Shown: positions 49,966 to 58,135 of the stretch, piece after piece
Numbering within the stretch: position 1 is the stretch's first letter
Layout: each line of letters opens with the position of its first letter
Notes under the pieces: generated by a model
What the model was told of the DNA's origin: nothing
The model's database searches: none
Seen by the model: only the letters and a program-made list of their open reading frames with translations
Source of the DNA: Rossellomorea sp. SC111
GTDB lineage: Bacteria > Bacillota > Bacilli > Bacillales > Bacillaceae_B
DNA length: 64,000 nucleotides
Direction of reading: 5' to 3'
NCBI RefSeq assembly: GCF_024733565.1
Contig: NZ_JANIOC010000009.1
Coordinates: 62,001 to 126,000, forward strand
Position numbers and translations under genes: made by a program

Positions 49966-51032
49966 AAAAGGTAAAAGCACATTTTGAACATCATTATTAT
50001 GATGATGAAATGACAGATAAACTGAAACACATTGTTATGAAGGAAGTTCATAAAACACCTAAGAAATTCTATAGAAATCATATAACCTATTTTTCAAGTG
50101 TAGCTATTCTGGCAATCGTTGTACTAATCGGGTCTACTTTTCTTTCTCCAACTATGGCTGCCGTCATGTCCAATGTTCCATATTTTGACGAGATTTTCTC
50201 CAGTATGCAAGACTCTGAAGATCAAGAGAAACGGATGGATATTTTTTACGACGATGTGACAAAAAGAGTAAAAGACAAAATGCCCGAAGGAGTTGTCGAT
50301 ACTTCTCTCTTCACTTCTCATTTCTCTAAAAAACCAAACTTCACTCTAATGGTTGACGATAAAAAATGGAAGAAAGAGTATGAGAAGGAATTTGAAGACA
50401 TAGTAAATTCCATGGCGATTAAGAATCATATTGATCATTATAAGACCGAAGTGACTGTTATTGATCCACCTGAAACCATTGTAAGCGAGAAAGAAAAGGA
50501 AAGGATGGAATATTTAAATAAAGTGTACAATACCATAGATACAGTTTTGACGACGAATCATTTTAATAAAAGCCAAGTGGATATAGACCCTCAAACTAAA
50601 ACAGCTACTATCAAAGTAGCGTTCAATAAAACAAATAACACAAAGCATGTAACCGAAAATTTAACTAATAAACTTGAAGAGGCATTCCAAAAAGAAAACA
50701 TTCAGGACCTCGCAATAAAGATTAAGAAAAGAAGCAAGTCGGAAATTTGGGACGAAGAATGGCAGCCGATTTTCACTTCAATCATGGAGGTATCCAGTGA
50801 TAAGTTCACCGAAGTGAATGGGTTCGCTTATTCATTCCACCCAGCACCTTTGGAGATCATTATCAAAACATCACTCCCGAAAAATGAAAAGAATAAGGCA
50901 AAAGAAATTAACGACTATGTTAAACAAATTATTGATGTTAAGAAAAAGGAACTCTCAGTTGAGGATATTCCTTATAAAATCATCATTCGGGATAAAAAGC
51001 ATAAACAGATGTATGAAGAATTATATGAATGA
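49950..51032 (+). CDS. anti-sigma-like membrane protein with DUF4030-type extracellular domain
   Basis: A 360-residue protein. A short cytosolic segment (1-44) that could hold the sigma factor is followed by one membrane helix (about 45-67) and a ~290-residue, lysine-rich extracellular domain. Two similar segments, around ETIVSEKEKERMEYLNKVYN and LPKNEKNKAKEINDYVKQII, look like internal repeats. DUF4030-type architecture is my best reading. Gene overlap with the sigma factor supports the anti-sigma role. Confidence 0.72.
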   Translation: MDRQLKKVKAHFEHHYYDDEMTDKLKHIVMKEVHKTPKKFYRNHITYFSSVAILAIVVLIGSTFLSPTMAAVMSNVPYFDEIFSSMQDSEDQEKRMDIFYDDVTKRVKDKMPEGVVDTSLFTSHFSKKPNFTLMVDDKKWKKEYEKEFEDIVNSMAIKNHIDHYKTEVTVIDPPETIVSEKEKERMEYLNKVYNTIDTVLTTNHFNKSQVDIDPQTKTATIKVAFNKTNNTKHVTENLTNKLEEAFQKENIQDLAIKIKKRSKSEIWDEEWQPIFTSIMEVSSDKFTEVNGFAYSFHPAPLEIIIKTSLPKNEKNKAKEINDYVKQIIDVKKKELSVEDIPYKIIIRDKKHKQMYEELYE

Positions 51033-51039
51033 AGTCTAG

Positions 51040-51073
51040 AAAAAGGTGTTCGCGTTTTGCGAACACCTTTTTT
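51040..51073. terminator. bidirectional terminator, 13-bp perfect stem
   Basis: AAAAGGTGTTCGC (51041-51053) and its exact complement (51059-51071) flank a GTTTT loop between convergent genes, with A and T runs on both sides. Confidence 0.9.
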
Positions 51074-51083
51074 AGACAGTCAG

Positions 51084-51479
51084 TTATTTCGCGTCCTTAT
51101 CCGGCTGATGAATCCCGAACACATTGCCTTCCGTGTCTATGTAATACCCCTGCCACGCCATTCCCGGCAATGCGTACTTCGGCATGGCCACCTGGCCGCC
51201 GTGCTCAAGGATAAGCTTCTCGGTTTCATCATAATTCCCGACGCCCATCGTGCAGGAATATCCGTTCATCGGCTGATTCGGTTCAGGTGGAGGACTTTGA
51301 CGCTGCATCAGTGCACCATTGATCCCCATCTCATTCTCATCCCCTGTCACAGCCCCGACATAAGGCATTCCGGCGTATTCGCTCCAGTCCTCGAATTTCC
51401 AGCCGAATACTTCCCCGTAGAACGTCTTGGCCCGTTCCATATCATCCACATGCACTTCGAAATGTACCATTCTTCCCAT
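51084..51479 (-). CDS. VOC family protein
   Basis: A 131-residue vicinal-oxygen-chelate protein with VHFEVHVDDMERAKTFYGEVFGW at the start and QGYYIDTEGNVFGIHQPD at the end. It resembles the 27-kDa-antigen/CFP30B-like glyoxalases in GWKFEDWSEYAGMPY. Metal-ligand histidine and glutamate positions are present. GGGAGG precedes the ATG. It is monocistronic, and a TATAAT at 51508-51513 may be its -10 box. The substrate is unknown. Confidence 0.84.
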   Translation of the reverse strand: MGRMVHFEVHVDDMERAKTFYGEVFGWKFEDWSEYAGMPYVGAVTGDENEMGINGALMQRQSPPPEPNQPMNGYSCTMGVGNYDETEKLILEHGGQVAMPKYALPGMAWQGYYIDTEGNVFGIHQPDKDAK

Positions 51480-51513
51480 TGTTCATACCTCCCATATACT
51501 GGATTTCATTATA

Positions 51514-51777
51514 ATGATTTCGATATTACGGAGAGAATCCCTTCTTTTATATTTATTAAATGCGGTTCATTCTAGCAGGCTTGCTTTCTGGCACATGACA
51601 TCACAGAAGACTAACAAAAACAAACAGAAATAAATCGGCGAATAAGAAACATTTTATGATCCATCCCCTCTATCCTTACGTTTTCTTCATGATTATCATT
51701 TGTGTGGAAAATCAAAAGTTTCTTTGTCGGTTATGTTACACATCAACATTTCCTCACTTTTTTTCACATTAAATCTA
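51514..51777. other. gene-free stretch upstream of ycnK
   Basis: No gene or clear structure is seen between the VOC gene promoter and the ycnK promoter. A TGATTATCA motif at 51689-51698 resembles half of a Fur-type box but is not convincing. Confidence 0.4.
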
Positions 51778-51806
51778 TTGAATAAAGGTTAAAGCTTATC
51801 TATTAT
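51778..51806 (+). promoter_or_regulatory. ycnK operon promoter
   Basis: TTGAAT (51778-51783) and TATTAT (51801-51806) are exactly 17 bases apart, a good sigma-A promoter 35 bases upstream of the ycnK start. YcnK-type repressors act on their own promoter, so its operator should lie near here. Confidence 0.65.
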
Positions 51807-51840
51807 GAATCTAGCATACATAGAAGAAAGGATGGTTATC

Positions 51841-52410
51841 ATGCTGCCGATCGATCGACAAGAACAAATTTTAACCTGGCTTGAAGAAGAGGGAACACTG
51901 CGTGTATCAGACATCAGCACCCGCCTCGAGGTATCGGAAATGACGGTCTACAGGGACCTTAAGCCACTGTTGGAAGCGAACAAAGTCCGCAAGACGTCAA
52001 ATGGCATTTCTACGATGGAATCTGAGGGCATCCCAACTGATTCCTGTGTATATTGCCTGAAGACAACGACCTCAAGAAGAGCTTTACAACTCATAAAGAA
52101 GGATCATTCGATTGAACAAACATGCTGTCCGCACTGTGGATTACTCCGTTATGAAGACATCAAGGAGGATGTGATGCAGATTCTCTGTCGTGACTTCCTG
52201 ACGGACATGACGATCAGTGGAAAAACCGCCACATACCTGATTGATGCGGACCTGAACCTGAACTGCTGTCAGCCACAGGTCATTTCCTTTGAATCGAGGA
52301 AGCAGGCCGAACAATTCCAAACCGGATTCGGAGGTAAAATCTACACGCTTCCACAAGCCATCATGGCGATCTCGAATGACATGCAAGGATCGGGCAGTTG
52401 CCACGACTAG
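51841..52410 (+). CDS. ycnK: copper-responsive DeoR-type repressor YcnK
   Basis: A 189-residue regulator. A DeoR winged helix (1-55; LRVSDISTRLEVSEMTVYRDL) is joined to a cysteine-rich NosL-like domain (about 66-175). Cysteines at 69, 72, 95, 96, 99, 116, 142 and 143 are candidate copper ligands. This architecture and length match B. subtilis YcnK, a copper-dependent repressor of copper uptake genes. AAAGGATGG favours ATG 51841. It leads an operon with PepSY and YtkA-like genes. Confidence 0.88.
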   Translation: MLPIDRQEQILTWLEEEGTLRVSDISTRLEVSEMTVYRDLKPLLEANKVRKTSNGISTMESEGIPTDSCVYCLKTTTSRRALQLIKKDHSIEQTCCPHCGLLRYEDIKEDVMQILCRDFLTDMTISGKTATYLIDADLNLNCCQPQVISFESRKQAEQFQTGFGGKIYTLPQAIMAISNDMQGSGSCHD

Positions 52411-52427
52411 GAAAAGAGGAAAAAACG

Positions 52428-53759
52428 ATGGACAAAAAATCATATCAAACGATTTGGAGATGGCATTTCTACGCAGGCATCATCATTGCCCCATTTCTAT
52501 TGATCCTCGCTGTGACGGGATCGATTTATCTCTTCAAGCCCCAGATCGAACAGAATCTCTATCAACAGTATTACGAAATTAATCCACAGGGAGAGAAGCT
52601 TCCAGCCACTGAACTCATCGATAATGTGAAAACGCTTCACCCCGATGCACAGATCACAAGCTTCCGCCCAGGGGAGAGTGCCGACCGCTCCAGTGAAATC
52701 GGCATCAGTACAGAAAACGGGTCTGCAACCGTCTTCTTGAATCCTTACACAGGAAAGTCCCTCGGTAAATTGAAGCCCGAGGACCGGATTATGAATAAAG
52801 TCGAAGAAATTCACGGAGAGCTGATGGCGGGTACAATCGGCGACCGCATTGTGGAACTTGTTGCCTGCTGGGCCGTCGTCCTCATTGTCACGGGATTATT
52901 CTTATGGTTCCCGCGTAAGAAGGACAAGCTATCAGGCGTGTTCCTTCCCCGCATCAATAAAGGAAAGAAGATCTTCAGAAGGGATCTCCACGCAGTACCG
53001 GCGTTCTGGGTCACAGCAGGAATGCTGTTCCTGATCATGACAGGTCTTCCCTGGTCCGGATTCTGGGGAACCAACTTTCAGAATCTCATGACCAACGCAG
53101 GAGCCGGCTACCCTCCTTCTATCTGGACAGGGGAAGCTCCTCAGTCCGTCGTGAAAACAAAGGAAATCGCCGACGTCCCCTGGGCTGCTGAGAATTTGGA
53201 CGTTCCCGTATCGGCCCTTGAAGGGTACACGCCATTATCCATGAATGATGTCGTAACGATTGCGAAACGAGAAGGAATTGATCCGAGTTATACCGTCTAC
53301 ATCCCTCAGGATGAAAAAGGCGTCTATACTCTATCCGCCTTCCCGGCTAAAGCACAAAATGAAGTCACGATGCACCTTGATCAGTATACAGGAGCCGTCC
53401 TCGCCGATTACCGATTCGCCAACTACGGGATTGGTGGCAAAATCGTCGCCATGGGGATCACCCTCCATACAGGCACCCAATTCGGCTTCATCAATCAACT
53501 GTTCAGCCTGTTGATCTGCCTTGGCATCATGCTTGTCTCCATCAGCGGATTCTATCTGTGGCTGAAGCGCAAACCGAAAAAAGAAATGGGTGCACCGAAA
53601 TCACCGGGGATCCTGAAGATGAAGTACTTCCTGCTTATCATGATTGCACTAGGTATCTTATTCCCACTCGTCGGGGCTTCCTTGATTGTCATACTGCTTC
53701 TTGACCGGTTATTGATTAAAAAAATCCCTGCTACGAAAAAATTCTTCGGTGCGGCATAA
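52428..53759 (+). CDS. PepSY-associated TM helix protein
   Basis: A 443-residue membrane protein with four long helices (about 17-38, 150-170, 192-213 and 350-378) plus a carboxy-terminal hydrophobic pair. It contains PepSY-like extracellular segments (LFKPQIEQNLYQQYYEIN, ILADYRFANYGIGGKIVAMG). Conserved histidines (WRWHFYAG, EIHGELMAG, LHTGTQFG) suggest haem or metal binding, as in the PepSY_TM family linked to iron or copper handling. It sits between ycnK and a YtkA-like lipoprotein gene. Confidence 0.85.
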   Translation: MDKKSYQTIWRWHFYAGIIIAPFLLILAVTGSIYLFKPQIEQNLYQQYYEINPQGEKLPATELIDNVKTLHPDAQITSFRPGESADRSSEIGISTENGSATVFLNPYTGKSLGKLKPEDRIMNKVEEIHGELMAGTIGDRIVELVACWAVVLIVTGLFLWFPRKKDKLSGVFLPRINKGKKIFRRDLHAVPAFWVTAGMLFLIMTGLPWSGFWGTNFQNLMTNAGAGYPPSIWTGEAPQSVVKTKEIADVPWAAENLDVPVSALEGYTPLSMNDVVTIAKREGIDPSYTVYIPQDEKGVYTLSAFPAKAQNEVTMHLDQYTGAVLADYRFANYGIGGKIVAMGITLHTGTQFGFINQLFSLLICLGIMLVSISGFYLWLKRKPKKEMGAPKSPGILKMKYFLLIMIALGILFPLVGASLIVILLLDRLLIKKIPATKKFFGAA

Positions 53760-53775
53760 GAAAGGACGATTCGAT

Positions 53776-54243
53776 ATGAAATCAACGATAAAATACTTTA
53801 GTATCCTTTTCCTTTGTATGCTTCTTGGTGCCTGCGCCCCGAAGGAAGATCCGGCAGAATTGTACGAGCAGGAATCTCCCCTCCAGGCTGATATTACGAT
53901 GCCGGACGATTTTTCCGACAGCGGTGACCTGATCAAGATCGAACTCACACAAAATAGCAAAATAGTGGAGGACGCCGACTTTGTTCACGTGGAAATCTGG
54001 AAAGGCGACGGGTCCTTCCATGATGGAATGGAAGAAGCCGAGAATGCTGGAGATGGGATTTACACATTCAATAAGAACCTGAAGGAAGATGGACTCTATT
54101 ACATCAAAGTCCACGCAGGAAACAACGGCTCCACCATTATGCCGACTCTGCCTTTTGCCGTCGGCGAACTATCCAAAGCCGACGTCGAAGCCTTGAATGA
54201 CCACGTTCCCGTGGAGAATGGAGATCACAGTCAGCACCACTAG
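53776..54243 (+). CDS. FixH/YtkA-like lipoprotein
   Basis: A 155-residue lipoprotein with lipobox LGAC (Cys near 19). A YtkA-like immunoglobulin-type domain follows (LQADITMPDDFSDSGDLIKI, DFVHVEIWKGDGSFHDGMEE, LYYIKVHAGNNGSTIMPTLPF) and a histidine-rich end (DHSQHH). Such proteins occur with copper trafficking and cytochrome oxidase assembly genes. ATG 53776 is 16 bases after the PepSY gene. Copper binding at the His tail is inferred. Confidence 0.82.
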   Translation: MKSTIKYFSILFLCMLLGACAPKEDPAELYEQESPLQADITMPDDFSDSGDLIKIELTQNSKIVEDADFVHVEIWKGDGSFHDGMEEAENAGDGIYTFNKNLKEDGLYYIKVHAGNNGSTIMPTLPFAVGELSKADVEALNDHVPVENGDHSQHH

Positions 54244-54250
54244 CGTTCAA

Positions 54251-54285
54251 AGATCGAAAGCCGATGCCGCTTTCGATCTCTTTTT
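54251..54285 (+). terminator. terminator of the ycnK operon
   Basis: AGATCGAAAGC (54251-54261) pairs perfectly with 54269-54279 around a 7-base loop and is followed by CTTTTT. Confidence 0.9.
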
Positions 54286-54343
54286 GGCAGAATAAAAGAT
54301 GTCTAGTTTGCTATAATGGTCTTAAAAAGGGGATGTTGACTCT

Positions 54344-55105
54344 ATGATTATCCGGGAAACCGAGGATTCCTTCTTCATGATCAAACAACACGACCACGCC
54401 TATGTATCCGGCGAAACGATCAAACATGTCAATCGCAATCTATTAAAATCCGATCCGCTTTTCGATGACTTCGTCTACGCATCCCATCAGCACGACCGGA
54501 GCTGGATCGGCCTTGATGACACGCCGATCTGGAACGACGGGAAGCAGATTCCCTTCACCTTCTCAGACTATCCCCTTCTGCCGAAACTTGCATTCTACAA
54601 AAGCGGGCTGGATGAAATCGAGGAGACTAACCTCTATTCAGCACTTCTATGCAGCCTTCATTTCTGCTCTTTCTTTGCCAAATCGAAGGATCCGGACTGC
54701 CTGCAATTTTTACAGGATGAAGCATCAAGGCAGAAGAACATCCGAAAGCAGCTGCCGAAGCTTGACGAAGAACTGCTTATCCAGCACTTTCAGCTCCTTC
54801 AATTGTCCGATAATCTCTCCCTCTATTTTTGCCTGAATGAACCGGGTGTGGATAAAGAGAGCGAGCATCCGTGGTTCAGGGATGGTTTCAAGAACACGGA
54901 GAGCTTTCACCCCGGGAATCAAAAGCTTCTGGCCAGGTGGGTGAATGAGCATGAGGTGACGTTTGATGCCTTTCCATTTGAAACGGATTTTCATGTGACC
55001 CTGCCTTATAAAAAAGTGGCCAAGGCGACGATCCGGAATCTGGGGATTGCGGAAGCGTATAGGGAAAGTGAACTAGAGGAACATACTATTTTAATACGAA
55101 AGTAA
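54344..55105 (+). CDS. DUF3891 family protein
   Basis: A 253-residue soluble protein. It shows the family pattern: an early IKQHDHAYVSGE, FVYASHQHDRSW and LYSALLCSLHFCSFF, with many histidines that look like an HD-type metal site. Function of DUF3891 is unknown; the HD-like fold suggests a hydrolase (inference). AAAGGGG precedes ATG. Monocistronic, convergent with the MFS gene, sharing a terminator. Confidence 0.85.
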   Translation: MIIRETEDSFFMIKQHDHAYVSGETIKHVNRNLLKSDPLFDDFVYASHQHDRSWIGLDDTPIWNDGKQIPFTFSDYPLLPKLAFYKSGLDEIEETNLYSALLCSLHFCSFFAKSKDPDCLQFLQDEASRQKNIRKQLPKLDEELLIQHFQLLQLSDNLSLYFCLNEPGVDKESEHPWFRDGFKNTESFHPGNQKLLARWVNEHEVTFDAFPFETDFHVTLPYKKVAKATIRNLGIAEAYRESELEEHTILIRK

Positions 55106-55106
55106 A

Positions 55107-55130
55107 GAAGACCCTTAGATGAGGGTCTTC
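55107..55130. terminator. bidirectional terminator
   Basis: GAAGACCCT and AGGGTCTTC (9-bp perfect stem) around a 6-base loop between the convergent DUF3891 and MFS genes. Confidence 0.8.
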
Positions 55131-55138
55131 CTTCATTT

Positions 55139-56413
55139 TCAAGAAGAAACCGATGCCTTCACTTCCTGCACCACTTCCCCCCTCGTTTCCAGCGTCTTCA
55201 TAATCACATGATACATGACAGTCCCGGTCATACCGAAGATCAAGAGGATGCCGCCCATCATCAACGGACTGACCCACTCCCCTACGATGATGAGGAGGGA
55301 AGCAATGATCATGGCGCCATAATAGGTCAGGCTGTAGAAGGCCATATATGTGCTGCGGGCGTTGGACGGCGCCAGGTCCCCGATCATCGCCTGCTTGATC
55401 GGCACGTACATGAGCTCCCCGAACGTCCCGACAAAGCCCAGGATAAAGAGGAATAAAATATTGTTCGTGAAAGCAAAGGCGCTGAAACAAATGGAAAAGA
55501 TGAACATCCCCGTCACAAGCGTCCATCGGTCACTCCACTTTTTAAAAAGAAATAGTACGACTGCGGATAAGAGCACGACGATAATGGTATTTTCCGTCCG
55601 CAGGAATCCGAGCATCCTCGTACCGTCAAGCGTGAAGTCGAATCCCAGGAAAGAAGCCTGTTGCTCTGAGATATCCCTCTCAAGACGAATTCCGACGTAA
55701 TTAGTCAGGGATTGCTCCAGGGTGAAAATGAAAACGGCGCCGATGATATACATCATGAATAATTTATCTTTCAATACGGTTGAATAGTTTTGAACCATCT
55801 TGTTGGATGAAGAAGTGGTTTCAGTGGTGGCAGGTTCCGGTGTGTAGGTTTCTGTGATGAAGAAAATGGTAATCAGGACGGACAGGAGTGTGATCCCTGA
55901 TATCCCGAGGAATAATTCAAACAGGTACGTTTTAAATAGAAATGCCCCGATGATGCCTCCGATGGCAGTGGCGAGATTTCCAAGCCAGTAGCTGACGGTG
56001 AATACGAGCTTCCGTGAATCGGAATCGGTCACATCGATGATCATTGCTTGTGCTGCAGGCTGGAACATCCCCCCGGCAAACATATTGAGTACGAAAAACG
56101 CCGCTGTTACGTATGGCAGGTCGAACCACGGTGAATTGCATAGAGCAATGAAGAAGAACGTCGCCATTATTCCGAGTTCGGCAAAAATCATAATCTTCCG
56201 GCGACCGATCTTATCTGAGATATGCCCGCCGATAAATCCACCAACGATCCCGCTGATGACGATCAGGACAAGGATGACCCCCGTTTGAGTAGCACCGATC
56301 TTCTGGGCGAAATAGATGGCCATGAACGGAATGACCGCCATGGTGACAAGCCCTCCGAGGAACTGCATGGCAAGCCTTAGTTTCAGATTGGGATGAATGT
56401 CGCGTATTTTCAT
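55139..56413 (-). CDS. MFS transporter (MdtH/DHA1-type efflux)
   Basis: A 424-residue, twelve-helix major facilitator. The A-motif between helices 2 and 3 is GGHISDKIGRRKIMIFAELG, a classic MFS signature. There is an unusually long central loop region that includes TETYTPEPATTETTSSS before helix 7. ATG 56413 shares one base with the TetR stop (TGATG). Together with the TetR gene it forms an efflux unit; substrates are unknown. Confidence 0.87.
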   Translation of the reverse strand: MKIRDIHPNLKLRLAMQFLGGLVTMAVIPFMAIYFAQKIGATQTGVILVLIVISGIVGGFIGGHISDKIGRRKIMIFAELGIMATFFFIALCNSPWFDLPYVTAAFFVLNMFAGGMFQPAAQAMIIDVTDSDSRKLVFTVSYWLGNLATAIGGIIGAFLFKTYLFELFLGISGITLLSVLITIFFITETYTPEPATTETTSSSNKMVQNYSTVLKDKLFMMYIIGAVFIFTLEQSLTNYVGIRLERDISEQQASFLGFDFTLDGTRMLGFLRTENTIIVVLLSAVVLFLFKKWSDRWTLVTGMFIFSICFSAFAFTNNILFLFILGFVGTFGELMYVPIKQAMIGDLAPSNARSTYMAFYSLTYYGAMIIASLLIIVGEWVSPLMMGGILLIFGMTGTVMYHVIMKTLETRGEVVQEVKASVSS

Positions 56414-57018
56414 CACATATCCCACCCTTCCGTCACAGGACCGAATAACCGCAGGGCCTGTATTTTCATATTGCTCCAGATCAGATTCGTATAGTCATCG
56501 ATAAAGGTCAGCCTCAGCCCATTTAATAAGGAAACATACGATTGAGCCATCAGCACCGGTGACCCTTCATAGAAGCATCCCTCCTTTTGCCCTCTTTCAA
56601 TGACAGGATGAATGCGTTCTGCAAACACATCGACAAAGGCACTCAACTCTGCGAACAAGACGGGATACCTGTCCGGCCTCGCCAGTACCTGCTGTGAAAG
56701 GCGCAGGAAATCCTTATTCCTTGCAAACACATCCAGCTGGCAGTCGATCATATTCCGGACCATCTCCATCGGACTTCCACTGTACCGTTCCTCTATCTCA
56801 CTAAAATATGGCTTGATCTCTTCCAACGGTTCAAGGATCGCAGCTTCAAAGAGAACCTCTTTAGTAGCAAAGTATGTGAACACGGATCCGAAGCTGACCC
56901 CTGCCTCCTTGGCAATCGCTGAAATCGTCGTCTCGGCAAATCCATTTTCGCTGTATGTTTTGACGGCTGCTTCCAGGATAGCCGCTCTCTTTTTCATCAT
57001 TTTTTCCTCCCGCGACAT
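56413..57018 (-). CDS. TetR family transcriptional regulator
   Basis: A 201-residue repressor. The amino-terminal helix-turn-helix spans about 8-55 (TTISAIAKEAGVSFGSVFTYFATKEVLFEAAI), followed by a helical ligand domain. AAAGGAGG precedes ATG. A 24-base palindrome immediately upstream (57039-57062) is its likely operator, so it should repress itself and the coupled MFS exporter until a ligand binds (inference from family practice). Confidence 0.88.
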   Translation of the reverse strand: MSREEKMMKKRAAILEAAVKTYSENGFAETTISAIAKEAGVSFGSVFTYFATKEVLFEAAILEPLEEIKPYFSEIEERYSGSPMEMVRNMIDCQLDVFARNKDFLRLSQQVLARPDRYPVLFAELSAFVDVFAERIHPVIERGQKEGCFYEGSPVLMAQSYVSLLNGLRLTFIDDYTNLIWSNMKIQALRLFGPVTEGWDM

Positions 57019-57038
57019 GATGTTTCCCTCCTTTATTC

Positions 57039-57062
57039 AAAATTGATTGATTGATCAATTTT
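57039..57062. promoter_or_regulatory. palindromic TetR-type operator
   Basis: AAAATTGAT-N6-ATCAATTTT, 9-base perfect arms, 21 bases upstream of the TetR start. The central TGATTG repeats the arm sequence, giving overlapping half sites. Confidence 0.6.
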
Positions 57063-57107
57063 TATTTTACTGTTATGTATTTCCAAGGTCAACGATTATT
57101 TTTCGAC

Positions 57108-57146
57108 AAAAAAACCGCTTTCTGGTGTGCCAACAACAGAAAGCGG
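57108..57146 (-). terminator. terminator of the MarR gene
   Basis: CCGCTTTCTG pairs perfectly with CAGAAAGCGG (10 bp, 12-base loop) and is followed by seven T residues on the minus strand. Confidence 0.9.
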
Positions 57147-57153
57147 ACTTATT

Positions 57154-57585
57154 TTATTCGTCAAACGCCCCGTTCATCCGGACCAGCAGTTCCCCGAATA
57201 CTTCCTTCTCCTCATCCGACCAGCCTTCAAGCATACCTTCATACCACTCGAGCCTCATGCGACTGTCAATAGCAAGCTTTTCCTTCCCTTGCTCAGTGAG
57301 GTCAAACAGGCTTACGCGTCCGTCACTTGGGTCTGAAAAGCGCTGGATGAGCTTCTTTGCCTCGAGTGCGGCCGCCTGTCTGGACAAAGTCGAAATATCC
57401 AGTTGGAACGCTTCGGCAAGCTCCTTCAATCGTGATGGTCCCTGTTCATCGAGCTGCCTCATCAGCAGGTATGCCGAGCGCTCCAAGATCCCGATTTTCC
57501 GATCGGACTGATCCCGGAAGACCGCCTTTCTGATCAAGGACGTCAACTCGTATTCAATCCGTTTTATCGAGTTCTCTTTGGACAT
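57154..57585 (-). CDS. MarR family transcriptional regulator
   Basis: A 143-residue winged-helix regulator with LKELAEAFQLDISTLSRQAA as recognition region (about 55-75) and wing RFSDPSDGRVSLFDLTEQG (about 84-102). AAGGAGGG precedes ATG. It is divergent from an LrgA/LrgB pair, an arrangement I recall for yxaD with yxzK-yxaC in B. subtilis. Two palindromes in the shared intergenic region, one over the -10 box of the lrgA promoter, are its likely binding sites. Confidence 0.88.
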   Translation of the reverse strand: MSKENSIKRIEYELTSLIRKAVFRDQSDRKIGILERSAYLLMRQLDEQGPSRLKELAEAFQLDISTLSRQAAALEAKKLIQRFSDPSDGRVSLFDLTEQGKEKLAIDSRMRLEWYEGMLEGWSDEEKEVFGELLVRMNGAFDE

Positions 57586-57626
57586 AGATCTCCCTCCTTT
57601 TTACGTCAGTCAACCTGACAGATTCA

Positions 57627-57654
57627 TTGACAACACTGCAGTTACTTGTATAAT
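57627..57654 (+). promoter_or_regulatory. consensus sigma-A promoter of the LrgA/LrgB operon
   Basis: TTGACA (57627-57632), 16-base spacer and TATAAT (57649-57654): both hexamers are perfect consensus. The -10 box lies inside the first palindrome, so a bound MarR protein would block polymerase. Confidence 0.85.
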
Positions 57655-57681
57655 ACAAGTATATAGTTGTATCGTACAAGT
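57644..57681. promoter_or_regulatory. two MarR-type palindromic operators
   Basis: ACTTGTATAATACAAGT (57644-57660) is a perfect palindrome with a 3-base centre. AGTTGTATCGTACAAGT (57665-57681) is a close second copy, one arm changed. Centres are 21 bases apart, two helical turns, so two dimers would bind the same DNA face. Confidence 0.75.
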
Positions 57682-57751
57682 AATCCCAGGAAAAGTAAAG
57701 CGTTTTCATTGAAAGGTGGGAAAAGGGTTTCCTTTCAGGAGGTCCCGTGTT

Positions 57752-58135
57752 ATGAAAATCATTCGAATCATCATCCAAATCGGCATTCTTTATGCCTTTT
57801 CCTTTATAGGAGGAACTGCCCAGCATCTCCTCCACCTTCCGATACCCGGAAGCATCATCGGCTTGATCCTGCTCCTTGCCTGCCTGTCGTTGAAAATTGT
57901 CCCTGTGATCATCGTCGAGGATGGCGCAAGCTTTTTACTCGCCATTCTCCCGCTATTATTCATCCCGGCCATGACAGGGGTCATGAATTATCCTTCTCTC
58001 TTATCAGGGACAGGTGCCGTGCTATTTCTCATTGTCGTCGTGAGTACCATCGTTACCATGGCTGTATCCGGTTTTGCCAGCCAGCACTTAGAAAAAAGAT
58101 CTGAAAGAAGGGAACAAGCATGCAGCAAGCACTGA
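57752..58135 (+). CDS. LrgA/CidA family membrane protein
   Basis: A 127-residue, four-helix holin-like protein. Typical phrases are FSFIGGTAQHLLHLPIPGSIIGLILL and LLFIPAMTGVMNY. LrgA/CidA proteins work with LrgB in export or import of small metabolites such as pyruvate, or in murein hydrolase control. AGGAGG at 9 bases favours ATG 57752. It overlaps the LrgB gene by 16 bases. Confidence 0.88.
   Translation: MKIIRIIIQIGILYAFSFIGGTAQHLLHLPIPGSIIGLILLLACLSLKIVPVIIVEDGASFLLAILPLLFIPAMTGVMNYPSLLSGTGAVLFLIVVVSTIVTMAVSGFASQHLEKRSERREQACSKH

Noticed and set aside
51686-51700. Fur-like TGATTATCA motif upstream of ycnK
   Set aside because: Only one half of a 7-1-7 box fits; the other half matches poorly and it lies well upstream of the promoter.
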